Assembly: GCA_914767715.1 (NCBI GenBank)
Contig: OU612069.1
Coordinates: 26,161,387-26,225,386, forward strand
From: Membranipora membranacea
Taxonomy: Eukaryota > Bryozoa > Gymnolaemata > Cheilostomatida > Membraniporidae
Direction: 5' to 3'
DNA length: 64,000 bases
Positions 1 to 10,882 of this stretch are shown here, in pieces (positions within the stretch are counted from its first letter, which is position 1; each line of letters starts with the position of its first letter). A program made the position numbers and the translations under genes. Under the pieces are notes generated by a model. The model saw only the letters and a list, made by a program, of their open reading frames with translations. It made no database searches and was not told where the DNA came from.

Positions 1-510
1 AAGTAATACCTAACACAATACCGAACGCAATGAGGTTCATGCTAGGTATTCTACTGATCGAAATCAGATGTATTTCTAACATTGGTAAGCATCGTTTTAG
101 TATTCGTATACTTTTTTCCAGTGTACACCAGTTATGAGTAAAAGTTTCACTGCTGGGCGTGATAAGGTTACAAAAATTAATTTGAAACTTGTCTAATTCT
201 TGTCAACATTCAAAGTACAGGTAGTGAATTTTTAAAATAATTGATTTAAATAGTAGCACTGTTAATAAAGAATTTCTTGCCAGCCGACTGTTATCAAACT
301 GTTGTGAGTCCAAAGAAGAAAATGCTTGCTAAGCTATGATATACCCATTTATTATAAAGTGTAAAATTCCATGTGGTTATCATCATGAAGTGAAGTGAGG
401 TGGTACCTATATATTATCACAGTTATCTTCAGGAAAGTAAATCATTTTGTATGACAAAAATTATTACCATAAATGTAAATTTTCTAGACTGTCTTAACAA
501 AATTATTTAG
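1..510. other. No gene recognised; 5' flank of CAP gene
   Basis: AT-rich sequence without a convincing coding stretch. The CAP gene that begins at 511 needs at least one upstream exon (signal peptide and one base of a split codon). That exon should lie here or left of the window, but I could not identify it. Confidence 0.4.
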
Positions 511-1775
511 ATGGCTTGAGCCAAGAGATGCAGAGCTCCGTCCTGAATACACACAATGAATTGAGAGAGAGTCTCCATGCTAAAAACATGGCCCAACTGG
601 TATGTTAGTTTATATGTGTCAACTGAATGAAATCCTTTTTTCGACTGGTTTACAGTATGATTTCTCGAACAAGTTGTATATTTTTAGTCAAGTAGCTAGT
701 CAGTCTTCTGACTAATGATTGAATGATGCATATACTATCAAGGTGGTGAGTGTGGGAGGAGGATAGCAGTAGGCAGTCTAAAAATTAGTACAATATGTCT
801 TTCATCTGTATATTTCTCATTGATTTTGGTTCAACTTGCAATCTGAGGAAATTGCAGAATTTTTCTTTAATCTTCCACCATTTTTCCATTTGCAGGTCAA
901 AATCTATCATCAATGACTTATACTGTTGATGATCTGTGGACACCTTTACTCAATAATTGGTGGAGAAGCAAGGTCTATTATGATCAAGGCACCAATCCAA
1001 CCATCAGTTGGAAGACACTAAGAGCCTCAACTTTTACTCAGATGTCCAAAAATGTTGGCTGTGGCTGGTATAGTTGCCCTAGAGGTAAAATGGCGGTTTG
1101 CTTCTACCAGCCTAGGTGAGAAAAAACCAATCACATTCTTTTCAGTCAACTCATGCATTTTTAAAAAAAAACTACCTACCAACATTGGAATACATGATGA
1201 ATATTTTCTATTGTGTGTGCCACACTGATCCCCAAAGTTGAAAAATACCCCAAACTAAATTGATTCACTCTTAACCTCTTCAATTAAATTGATAAGTGAT
1301 GTGGGTTTTGACAGAGAGAACATTTTGTCAACAAACTGCCCCCCATTAAACAGTATCAAAATTTGTTGCGGAGAATAACTATTGAGGCATTTCTTGGCAA
1401 AACGAGATTAGGAGAGTCTCATCCACAGCAGATGCATTTTATCAAAAGGCGTATTATAGTTAGGAGCTGAACTAAAAAGAATGAATTAATTTCTAATAAT
1501 TTACCCATCTCTTATATAAGCCAAGGAATCATGACGTGATCACTTTTCATCTGTTATACTTTGTAGACTTGCCTTATGGTAAATATATATGTCAAGCCAC
1601 CAAAATTTGTGGAAACCATTAGAACAAGGCTTGAAGAGTAAGTTGAAATAGCACAGCTTTATTTATAGAAATAGTGCCATTGCCATGCAGTTTGAATGTT
1701 TCATACAATGAATATTTGTTTAATATTTTATGTTGCAGTGGAAATATACTTGGAGAGCGACCATTTATCCTTTGA
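511..1775 (+). CDS. CAP-superfamily (CRISP/antigen 5/PR-1) protein, partial, probably damaged
   Basis: Three exons can be read. Exon 511-599 (acceptor TTTAG, donor GTATGT) contains THNELR, the HNxLR signature near the start of CAP domains. Exon 896-1115 gives QNLSSM, then FTQMSKNVGCGWYSC and AVCFYQP, matching the CAP segments around GQNL, TQ(V/M)VW..VGCG and the C-terminal CxYxPxGN block. Exon 1739-1775 joins in phase to read SGNILGERPFIL and stops at 1773-1775. An AATAAA follows at 1863. CAP proteins are usually secreted, with roles from sterol binding to defence; nothing here narrows that. Oddities: exon 1 ends in phase 0 but exon 2 needs phase 1, and the usual segment with the W..A..C..HS region is not found in 600-895. 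The VW pair after TQM is also absent. It is a degenerate copy or has an unrecognised exon. The family call is good; integrity is doubtful. Confidence 0.6.
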
Positions 1776-1862
1776 AGAATCCAAGCTCATGCTTCAGCAT
1801 GTGATCATTCTACAATTTATTTTGTTTAAAAATATTCACTTTTTTTTTCCTTTCGAGATTTG

Positions 1863-1868
1863 AATAAA
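1863..1868 (+). terminator. Polyadenylation signal AATAAA of CAP gene
   Basis: Canonical AATAAA about 90 bases after the CAP stop codon, on the same strand. The spacing supports the exon 1739-1775 as the true 3' end. Confidence 0.5.
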
Positions 1869-4800
1869 CAGATAGTTTCGACTTTTTGTGCAGTTGGTAT
1901 ACCTGACCATGACCATTGTTATATGTCATCAGAAATGGCTTCACTGAATTTCTATTATGGTGAGTGACAACCCTAGGTTCCGTTATGATGCGGGCTCGAC
2001 ATTTATATGATATATTTTTATATATGATTCCAACTCATTTGTAAGAATCAAGTCAATTGGACATCCATTTGCATGCTGTTGGATGAATCTCCTGAGCGGG
2101 ATCATCGTGTATGGCATGTTCGGGTAAGGCCTGACCATTTAAACACAATGAGTGATTTATATACATATATCAATCAGCCAAAAAAAATCAAAGAACCTTA
2201 CTATTTACATCATTGGCTAACCGCACAAGATATATTCGGCACATTATTGAAGCTTTTTTTTCGAGTAGCTTACCCTTTGACATGTGTGGTTAAATGTGAA
2301 GTGGTTATAAGAAAACTCCATGAAACGAATATGCATAAAAAGTACAGTTACATGCTCCGGGTTAATTGCATTATCTGGATTGCTATAACGATTCAGGAAT
2401 CAGGATGAGAGACAAGTATGGAAAAAATACTGAGCCAATTGCTTGTCACTATTATGTTGTCATTTCAGTATGGCAGAACAGTACCAAGTCAAATTGACCA
2501 AAACCAAAATGCACCTCAGCCAAACTGGACTGCATGCAAAATGAACAACCTGCAAAAACGGAACATTTACAAGAGGAGACACTTAAAAACTGGACCATAA
2601 ATGGACCTCATGGTGAAGAAATACAGCTAGTATTGAGGACTGAAACTTGGTACACATGAAATCGTTCTCGTCTTGATAACAATAGAAATTGCAGAAAAAA
2701 AATTTTCCTTGTCAGAAAACTCGCAATATCTAGTTTCTGTGCGCCTCATTGTGAACTAGTAGAGCTGGAGGTATGTATGTACATAAAGTTGTTGTCAAAA
2801 TTATGGTTATAAAGGTAAATAAAATTCTATCAATAGCTTGTAAATTTTTAGAAAACTCCGAAATAGTTTCGGAATTTTCTAATTGATGAAAATAATCCAT
2901 AACATAATATCAGACCATATTCGTTTAAAACACTGCAAAACTTACCAGAACTAAAATCTCATCTTCTAGGGCATTTTTTGCTCAAGTTCGCAGCGACTTG
3001 GTGTGGGTCCTGTGAAATGCGAATCGTGGTGACAAAAAATAAGCTGATGCTTTGATGCTGATTGTTAGTATATAGATAGTATGCAGTAGATACTGGTATC
3101 GCATCGTTTTTGAGTTTGATGAGTTGTTCTCTCGCAATTTCTGCAAGCTCAGTCACCCGCTGCGTCTTGTTACTGAACTGAGCTAAGTTATTCTTGATAT
3201 CAGAAGTCTTCTGTCCTTTGTAGAAAAGTCACGCATTACATTCATAAAATCTTCAAAACTATATGCCGAACCTCAGAAATCTAATTATCCTGTCTCTAAA
3301 CTGTCTTTCATTTCTAAGTTTTTAGAGTCCGCTGTAGGCAATCAATTAACAGCTCACCTCAACACCAAGTTGTAGCTAGGTGTCCACTCATCAGTTTATG
3401 GTCAGCACATACACTGGAGACCGCTATCCTCTATTTACTTCGGTTCTAAATTCCGCATGGTGGTTAAATTCTTAGATGGCTGAGATACACTCTGTGTGAT
3501 CATATGTTAAGGGTGAAATCATTAGCGAGTTATCTGACCCTATATCTTGAAATGTAGGTGTGCCTCAGGTCAGCGAACTAGTCTGTATTTTGTATAACCG
3601 TGTAAACTGAACTGCAAGATATCATCGGTGCAAGGTGAAATATTTCCGCTGACGACACCCATTGCTTGGTGAGTTGTGGTATATATGAAAAACAGGTAGG
3701 TGGAGAGTTAGGCAGGCTTTGAACCCAATTTATACCATTTTCAAGTAAGAATGCATAATCCTCATCCTCCTTTCTGTCTCAATCTGGCTTTGAATCTTGC
3801 CTGAAAACCAACCTCTTTTGCTAGGCTTATACCCCTTATTTTTAGGGTGCCGGGCAACTTTTGTTGTAACACCAATTACATAAGGTATGGTATTATTATC
3901 AGGCTGATGCCAGGATCCTCTTGCCGCCATCTCCTAAATAATACATAGGTAGTTTGCATACAGAGAGTCATATTTGGTTAGTGAATAGTGCTCTGGGCCA
4001 GGCCTTTAGTCAATGTCCAGCTGCACAATTTGATCGTTCAGAATTTCGAATTTGAATTCATATATTACATAATACCCTAACACATGCAGCAATCTACATA
4101 TAGATACAGGCTAATATTAGTCACATTCTAAAGGGGTACTGAGGTATGTTTATGTCTACACAGAAGTGTGGGTCTGACCTTTAGTGAATTTCCAGCTGTC
4201 ACCACTTGTTTACTTGTCTGAAGCAGTAAAATATTTAATATCATACTTGCAGTCTCTTGAACCCTTATATTCTTCCTGCAGGATATCCTAGTGACATAGT
4301 CTATCTCTGCAGTACAGCAAGGGTTGAACTGCCTTCCATCAAGAGTTTTAGGTTATGAGATACCAAAGCCAGGGCAGTGATCAATTCATGCCCAAGTATT
4401 TCTAAATTATGGGTCTCTATGGTTTGCCGTCTTTGGTACTAAGTTTAGGTGAAATAATTCAGACTCTATGCTGCAGATACCGATGTATGCCTCAACAGTT
4501 TGCACTTGTGTAGCGTGGTGTCCCGAAATAAAATTAATGTGCATGTGAGATTAAGTGATTTGTACATGACTTCAAGGCTGTACTGGAGGTGATACAGCAA
4601 ATCCCTCATCAAACAGTATAGAACAAACTCTGTTTGGAACCTCATCTTGTGTAACTGCAGCCATTTTATAAAACTCTTCTGTATCATGATCAGTGCATCC
4701 AACACTGCAGCGTGTTAAAGGGCAGATTATACCTTGTGATGAATGGAAAACTACATTGTTGTGGTCAATTTTTTTTCTCAGTGTTTAAAGCAAACCCATC

Positions 4801-5651
4801 CAACTATGAAGACACTAAGAACTGTATGAGAATTGGGGATAACACACTACTTGAACTGTATCAGTTTATGGTTTGGGTCATTAGCTCCCATGACTTGATA
4901 AATTATCTTAATCCATACTGATACAAGGAGCCGGCTATCTTGGCAATTTTTTGCATCACAAATTGTTTCAAGTGGGACTAAAGTACACAGACTGCTGCTA
5001 TAAAAATATGATTATTAACATCGATACCTCTGCATATATAACGAAAAAAGTAATGGGGCTTTCACTAAAATCAGCCAAAGATGCGGACTAAAAACATTGT
5101 TGAATCCCCTGATTCTTGAGGAGCTTTAAGTAAGTTGAGGAGCCACTTCATGGTTCAAATTATTAACATCATTAGCATACAGCATAACATTTACATTAGA
5201 CATGCTTTTCCTGGACAATACCTGATGAGGAGATCTTATAATTCTCCCTTCGTCCTATATCATCAGTGGGTTCTGTTTACCACTGATACTACTAATTAAT
5301 TCAATGGGCAATCAACTTTAATTTCCATAAAAATTATGAATACCTGGAGTAACTAGACCTGTGCTAGGTGATACTTTGAACTGTAATGGAAATGTAGACT
5401 TCACAAAAATGTGATTGGCTTGTGATTCTTCTCAATCCATAGATGACACACTTTCTTCTACTGCAACCTGACCCATCAAACCGCAAAATATCGTTCGAAA
5501 ATTACATGTACGGTTTTATTTAGCATTTGCAAAGACAAACATTATTGCACAGAAAAGAAAACTGCAATTCCTAAGAAATAGACATTTATACTGTGTCTAT
5601 TCATCCTGAGTACACTTACATAAATTCCTGCAGAAATGAGTCTAGCAAACA

Positions 5652-6650
5652 GGAGACACTTTGCCCCTATCGCTCACACCAGTGCAAAATTCAGGCAATG
5701 TAGCTAATTTTATAAATTATACATACCAACATGGCTCCATACATGCCGGCTGCACTTGGAGTTACATATCAGATGTGCCTTAAAAATCCACTAACATCAC
5801 ACTGTTGAGGCAAACTTCAATAAATTATTACTTGAGATGTCAATTAATGATCGCAACAAATATTATTAGTAAGGTCATTCCTGTGGTATAGTATCAAATT
5901 CAACAGTAAAAATGTTGGCAACTGTTGAGGATAAGATCAAAAAAGAATCCATATCTGAAACACATTAGTCACATGGTCAGTTAATCCATGCTACAATTCC
6001 AATTCGCTAATGAACCTACAATTAGGTCAAACCGGACTGTTGATCTACTTCTCCAAAGAAATCATTGATTTCATAGGGCTGCAGTTAGTGATATTGAGCA
6101 CTGTAAAAATTATCTGGTTCACTTGTGTAATCTAGGTGATTCCAGGTTGGAATTAAATTTGGCAAAATAACCTGGGTATTATGTACACTTGGTTTTCATG
6201 AGCCAGTTGATGCAAACAAATAAGAAATGTAAAAACAAATCAATTTCTTGTTTTCTATATTAGAAAAGTCCATGAGGTAATTCTCATCCCGTATTCTAAA
6301 ATATGGGGAACAGAAGCGAACCGCCTCTTTGAGTGATCTAGTATGAGCATTAAAAGTTTTTGAAGCAGGTATTTTTGATGTGAAAAGGTATGAAAAATTT
6401 ACAGGATCACACCCTTGTTCATCAAATTACACAATACACTACAGCTTTACTGAGTGTGGAAATATTGTTCCATAAAGTCGCAAAATGGCCAAACTTGAAA
6501 TTTGGATCAGTCTGGACGATGAGAGCCACTTTGCCCCTATCACTGGTGCCAGCAAAGTAGCCAGGCTCAGACAATGTAGCTTAAATTAGAAACCAACCAA
6601 TACCAACTTGGAGTCGTGCATTTCGGCTAACCTGGGAATCATACCACTAG
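5652..6650 (+). repeat. Pair of diverged direct repeats, about 110 bp, 880 bp apart
   Basis: The stretch at 5652-5760 (ACTTTGCCCCTATCGCTCAC, later AATGTAGCT, ATACCAACATGG) is echoed at 6532-6650 (ACTTTGCCCCTATCACTGGT, AATGTAGCT, ATACCAACTTGG). Both are non-coding. An old dispersed repeat or local duplication is likely; ends are approximate. Confidence 0.5.
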
Positions 6651-7561
6651 TTGTCCCGTCGGTATATAAACTGCATTCTCCATAGGTCTAAGTGTAGCTA
6701 GCTTGGCAGCATTGAGGGGACGACATTGGCTACTGTGAAGAAGACAAGAAAATACCTCAGACAGACAAAAAAAGGTTGGTGAGATAGTTCTAGTGCTGAC
6801 TTATGAGCAGCTTTCACAATTGAATGAACAAATTCTGTGATCATATTAATCAAGCGATGGTTATGTTTGCCTTAGTGAGTTTGTCTCTCCGAAAACCAAA
6901 CTGTGCATATATGCTGTCCAAATAACACATTTTAAAATTATTGTTATTTAACTTATCTGGCAGGAGAGTTAATGATTCAAACTGCCCCTGCTTTTCTTTT
7001 AACCTTGCCCACTTCGTTTATCTAACTCATTTATTGTCAACAGCGCTATCGGGGCTGACAGGAAATGAGACAATGCGCAGTTCATTTCATTAAAATTATT
7101 CAAATTTTATTCAAGCATGCCATGCTTAATTTTGATAATACTCATAATAGACAGCTTCAATGATTTGGTTTGATGGGTTCGGAAACTATGGTTCCTTACA
7201 ACTCAAAATACTCCCTAAATTCCACATTCCAATTGTGTTCACTTCCAAGCCAGGGAAAGCCTCTGATATCTATTTCAGTTTCGATGACAAGAGTCACCTG
7301 CTCACCTTCTTTTTAACACACAATCTTTGACACACATAGATAAATAAAATAAATAAATAAAATTTCTTAAGTGAAACACACCCCTTATAACTTGCAAATG
7401 GTCTCATCAAAATCCAAATGAAGGACAAATATAATGTTTGGCGAATATTTTTCAATAGATTGCGTATTGAGGGTTCAAATCAATATTCACATCAGGTTAC
7501 AAGTGTGGAAGTGTCATCGCCATAAGAAGTTTCACATCACAACATTGTTATTATTTTCCAG

Positions 7562-9082
7562 ATGGCCGCTAAAGACTTTGGTTCTGTAAAGCCATCCTTC
7601 CAGCCAACATGGGTGAGGGATTTTCCAGCTGTTGGACAAGGAGTGATCATATTCAACATGGTCAGGAAGACAGCATTCACTGTGTTTGTACGTCCTGATC
7701 TGGATGAAGGAGTGACTGGTGCAGATGAGTGGATCAACCTCACTGTGGATGACAACACGGCCACATTCCGCGAGCATCGCAATGGCAAAACAAAAGTTCT
7801 GAGGAGAGTCAGTGGTACGGCTGAGGCACAAAACGGCAGTGAGTACACTCAGCCAGTCGGAGTTGTTGGTGATCACAAAGTGGCATACTGGTTAAGCTAC
7901 AACCGAGACATGCTGACCTTGAAATACGGAAAAGGCTATGTCATGGAGGAGACTACATGCATGAGCCATGAGATCATCGGAGAGCCAGGAAACATCTCAG
8001 AGGAAGAGGAGGAGAACATCAGAGATGAGTACAAATATCTGTTTAGCCCACTCATCAGGAGAAGGATTGAGTTCTATGACATCCTGCCAAAGGCGCAGCT
8101 GTTAAGCAATTACTCATCCAAGATCCTCGCTGCAGGTGCTACCGAGTTCACAAGACTAGCACGAGTGGCTGCAGGTACCTTTGGTGGTGCACCACAGCCA
8201 GTGAGAAAGCTGCTGTCTGCTGGTAAAGTTGAAAAGGAGGAAGCTGATGATCTCTCAAAGACCCTCATCGACTTGGAGCGCCAAGTTCAGCTGCTGAGTA
8301 CTCCCTTTGTCACCAATTGGTCACCCTTGGTCAAGGACAGCAGTACTCTTACACTGGCTGACCTCGACTCCGAAGATTTCACCTTCTCTGCCAGCCTCCC
8401 AGAGGCCTGCCAAGAGCTTTACTTCAACGTGGTCAATGCTGAGCTCAATGATGAAAATGACCCGTATCCTCTCTCTGAAGCTATAGAGTACAGTATGAAG
8501 ACTGAAGGTAAGGCAATGTACACCACTCTGCAAGACAAGCATGAGTTTGATGATCCATCTCAGGTGTATCTAAGAATTACATGCGGTCCTCAGAGAGGGA
8601 AATCAGCTGGAATTCCTTACGTACTGGAGATCTGGCCCGAAAACTGTGGAAGTCCAATCCACAATCATGGCAACTGCTATGCAGTCATCAACTGCCTCCA
8701 TGGAGCTATCGACATTGAGGTCTACAACAAGCACACAACCGGTATTGACGAAACTCCCATCTCCCAATTCACCGCTAGCAAGGGTAGTCAGACATGGATC
8801 TCCCCTAACTGGTTCCAGACACACAAGCTTTGGAATGGACACGGGACATACTGTGCCACCATCCAATGTTACATGTACAGCAAGTATGACACCCTCTACT
8901 ATCCTTACTTTGATTTCGTGGCCGATGATGACACCATTGATGAGTTCTTTCCGGGTAGCGACTATGGCTTCCATGAGATGAAGGATATAGTGATGAAGGA
9001 GTATGCAGAATTTAAGAGTGGATCTGGTGAAAAAGCAGCTCCTGCTGGTGCTAAAAAAGAGGTTAGAAGAGCACGAAGATAG
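7562..9082 (+). CDS. Cysteine-dioxygenase-like cupin protein, copy 1 (506 aa)
   Basis: Uninterrupted 506-residue frame. The C-terminal part, about residues 330-470, resembles a thiol-dioxygenase cupin. VLEIWPENCGSPIHNHGNCY gives H367 and H369, THKLWN gives H421 (third candidate iron ligand), and CYMYS follows. Animal cysteine dioxygenases oxidise cysteine to cysteine sulfinate with Fe(II) held by three His and are about 200 residues, so about 300 extra N-terminal residues are unexplained. The N-terminal region (GQGVIIFNMVRK, ADEWINL, FREH, YWLSYNRD..LKYGKGY) faintly recalls farnesoic-acid-O-methyltransferase-like domains; this is tentative. Copy 1 is the most diverged and ends in a Lys/Ala/Arg-rich tail (EVRRARR). 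The ATG directly follows an acceptor (ATTATTTTCCAG). Substrate is unknown; it could be a non-cysteine thiol dioxygenase or an inactive binding cupin. Confidence 0.8.
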   Translation: MAAKDFGSVKPSFQPTWVRDFPAVGQGVIIFNMVRKTAFTVFVRPDLDEGVTGADEWINLTVDDNTATFREHRNGKTKVLRRVSGTAEAQNGSEYTQPVGVVGDHKVAYWLSYNRDMLTLKYGKGYVMEETTCMSHEIIGEPGNISEEEEENIRDEYKYLFSPLIRRRIEFYDILPKAQLLSNYSSKILAAGATEFTRLARVAAGTFGGAPQPVRKLLSAGKVEKEEADDLSKTLIDLERQVQLLSTPFVTNWSPLVKDSSTLTLADLDSEDFTFSASLPEACQELYFNVVNAELNDENDPYPLSEAIEYSMKTEGKAMYTTLQDKHEFDDPSQVYLRITCGPQRGKSAGIPYVLEIWPENCGSPIHNHGNCYAVINCLHGAIDIEVYNKHTTGIDETPISQFTASKGSQTWISPNWFQTHKLWNGHGTYCATIQCYMYSKYDTLYYPYFDFVADDDTIDEFFPGSDYGFHEMKDIVMKEYAEFKSGSGEKAAPAGAKKEVRRARR

Positions 9083-10081
9083 ACTCTCACAATATTGGTT
9101 TTTGTATTGAGGAAAGTACATGGACTTTATATGCCACTAATTCTATGTTGGGGTATGGAATATGACTCTATGGTTGTGGGTTAATGAATATCAAATTAAC
9201 AATTGGAATATATTCAAATTCTCAGTTTCAAATACTGAATTTTTGTAGCTTTGTGTAGTTTTGAATTATGCAAATATTAGAGGTTGTCAATTCGAAATGT
9301 CTCTCTTTTTGTCTGTTGTTCAATATATGTAATGAAAAAGGCAGATAGATAGGATGAGGATGTTCAGTATGATATTGAAAAAAGTAAGAGAAGATATTGA
9401 TTTCACTTCTGACCACAATATAACCCTTACTTTTACCTGTATTGGAAAATAAGCCTTACCTCTTTATGAAGCAGCCTCTGAAATAGAGATAACCTCCCAG
9501 CGGTCACTCACTAACAGGTTTTACATGGTCAGAACAGGCTTTGCTTAGCCATTTTTGCTGCTCTAGCTAGGTGAGTTAGATAATACTTTCAAAATTTATG
9601 TGTTGGCAAAATTGGTTCACTACAGTAACAAATTGTTTATGATAATAGATTAAGAAGTTTACATTTGTAAAGTCCAAAATTCATAAAAGTTATAATTATG
9701 CAACTGAGATGAAAACCTGCACATAGTCAATTTTATTGACAGATACATCTAACCAAACCCCAATTATGGTATTTATTATCAGGTGTACCAGACAATGACG
9801 ATTTATTCTCTATTTCAGGGGCTGTTGAAAACTCTTTGACAACAGGTGTGTTATTTGTGTTTTCCAATGGCATGACCTAACATTGGTTGGGATTTTAGTT
9901 CTAGCTGTAGTGCACATAGCTTGCTGCATACAATCTCATGCAATGTTTGCCAAATTGTAATGAGATGATGACTTATTAGGCCAGCTTTTGAAGTGCAAAT
10001 TTAATTCATACCTTACCTTATCGCTTATCAAAGCAAAGTCCAGCCTTTACTACTGACCTCAATATTCTTATTTTATGACAG
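9083..10081. other. 3' flank of copy 1; no gene recognised
   Basis: No canonical AATAAA was found close to the copy 1 stop. A 27-base acceptor-to-donor stretch at 9819-9845 looks exon-like but hits a stop in the frame needed by the next exon, so I do not include it. The end of the segment is the polypyrimidine/ACAG acceptor of the next gene. Confidence 0.35.
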
Positions 10082-10882
10082 GTTGTCATGAAAGATCATA
10101 TGCAAACAGATACATCAAGTGAGAAGAAACTGCGTGGCCAGCAATTTTCAGTCAAGCAGGCACTGGACAAACATTCTTACCCTGATCAGGAACTGAAGGA
10201 CATCCTCCAACTAAACAGGTAAAAAACAGTGTCCTCAATGTTAAAGAGCATATTCCTGTGGTTATACACTGACCAAATCGATGTGTATTACTATAAATGA
10301 CATATTGATAGCATTATTCTTTTACCGTATTGTTTGACGAATTGTGACTGCAGTTTATTAACGTTGGTTCCATCGCATTTTCGTGTATTCCTGTTTATGG
10401 ACACATTTTTTTTGTTCTTTTGTAGGTCTGAACAAGCAGGAAGAATATCATGTTCACAATCTCCTACTGAAAATTCCAATACCGATAGCAATATAAATGC
10501 ATCTGTCAGTGTTGACCAAGATACACCTATCCATGGTTATTCTGAGGGTGAAGACCGAGTCGATTCTGGGCAAAGTTCAACTGCAAACAAAATTGAAGTC
10601 ATAGAGGTTATGACTGCAATAGCTGTTAGGCCTAAAACTACTGCATCACAGCAAACCAATGCTCCTAGTGCTGACAGCACTACAGTAAATGTACTGCCTG
10701 AAGTAACAGTTTTGCCTTTGGAGGTTCAGGAGCATGAGGTTGAAACAACAGAAAGGAGCATCGTACAAAACACTGAATTAGCCTCAAAAAGCACTCAAAC
10801 CAATAAGAGGAGATCAAGATCAAGTGGTAGAAAATCAAAGAAATCTCGAAGGAGGAGAAAAGAAAAGAAAAAAGAAAGGTAA
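10082..10882 (+). CDS. Hypothetical protein with Lys/Arg-rich tail, two exons seen
   Basis: Exon A is 10082-10218 (acceptor ATGACAG, donor AG|GTAAAA), with its first in-frame ATG at 10088. Exon B runs from 10426 (acceptor TTTTGTAG) in the matching phase. Together they give about 195 residues. Exon A is polar (KKLRGQQFSVKQALDK). Exon B is Ser/Thr/Glu-rich and low-complexity, then ends in a dense basic stretch of alternating Arg, Ser and Lys (KRRSRSSGRKSKKS and onward), as in nuclear or RNA-binding proteins. The frame stops at TAA 10880-10882. However, AG|GTAAGA at 10877-10883 is also a strong donor; splicing to an acceptor before 11154 would add only a few residues before another stop. No family recognised. 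It sits between cupin copies 1 and 2 on the same strand, with no evidence of a functional link. Upstream exons may be missing. Confidence 0.4.

Larger units (their letters stand above)
1776..7559. other. Intergenic; no gene recognised
   Basis: Several open stretches of 60-110 codons occur on both strands (for example 2073-2408 plus, 2959-3236 minus, 3730-3930 minus). None shows splice sites in register or family motifs. The segment should contain the promoter and any 5' exon of the cupin gene at 7562, because a splice acceptor abuts that ATG, but I could not place the donor. A diverged direct duplication lies at 5652-6650. Confidence 0.35.

Noticed and set aside
2073-2408. 111-codon plus-strand frame
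   Set aside because: Low-complexity AT-rich translation, no motif, no splice sites, no relation to neighbours.
2959-3236. Minus-strand frame of about 90 codons with a helical-looking segment
   Set aside because: Composition is plausible, but there is no start, splice or family evidence.
7532-9121. Antisense and shifted frames of up to 172 codons over cupin copy 1
   Set aside because: They shadow a conserved coding exon and are not kept in the other copies.
9819-9845. 27-base exon upstream of the hypothetical gene at 10082
   Set aside because: In the phase required by the next exon it contains a stop codon.
511-10218. One host gene joining exon 511-599 to exon 10082-10218, with cupin copy 1 nested in its intron
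   Set aside because: The phases match, but the first exon has the CAP HNELR motif and its continuation at 896-1775 is CAP-like, so a separate CAP gene fits better.
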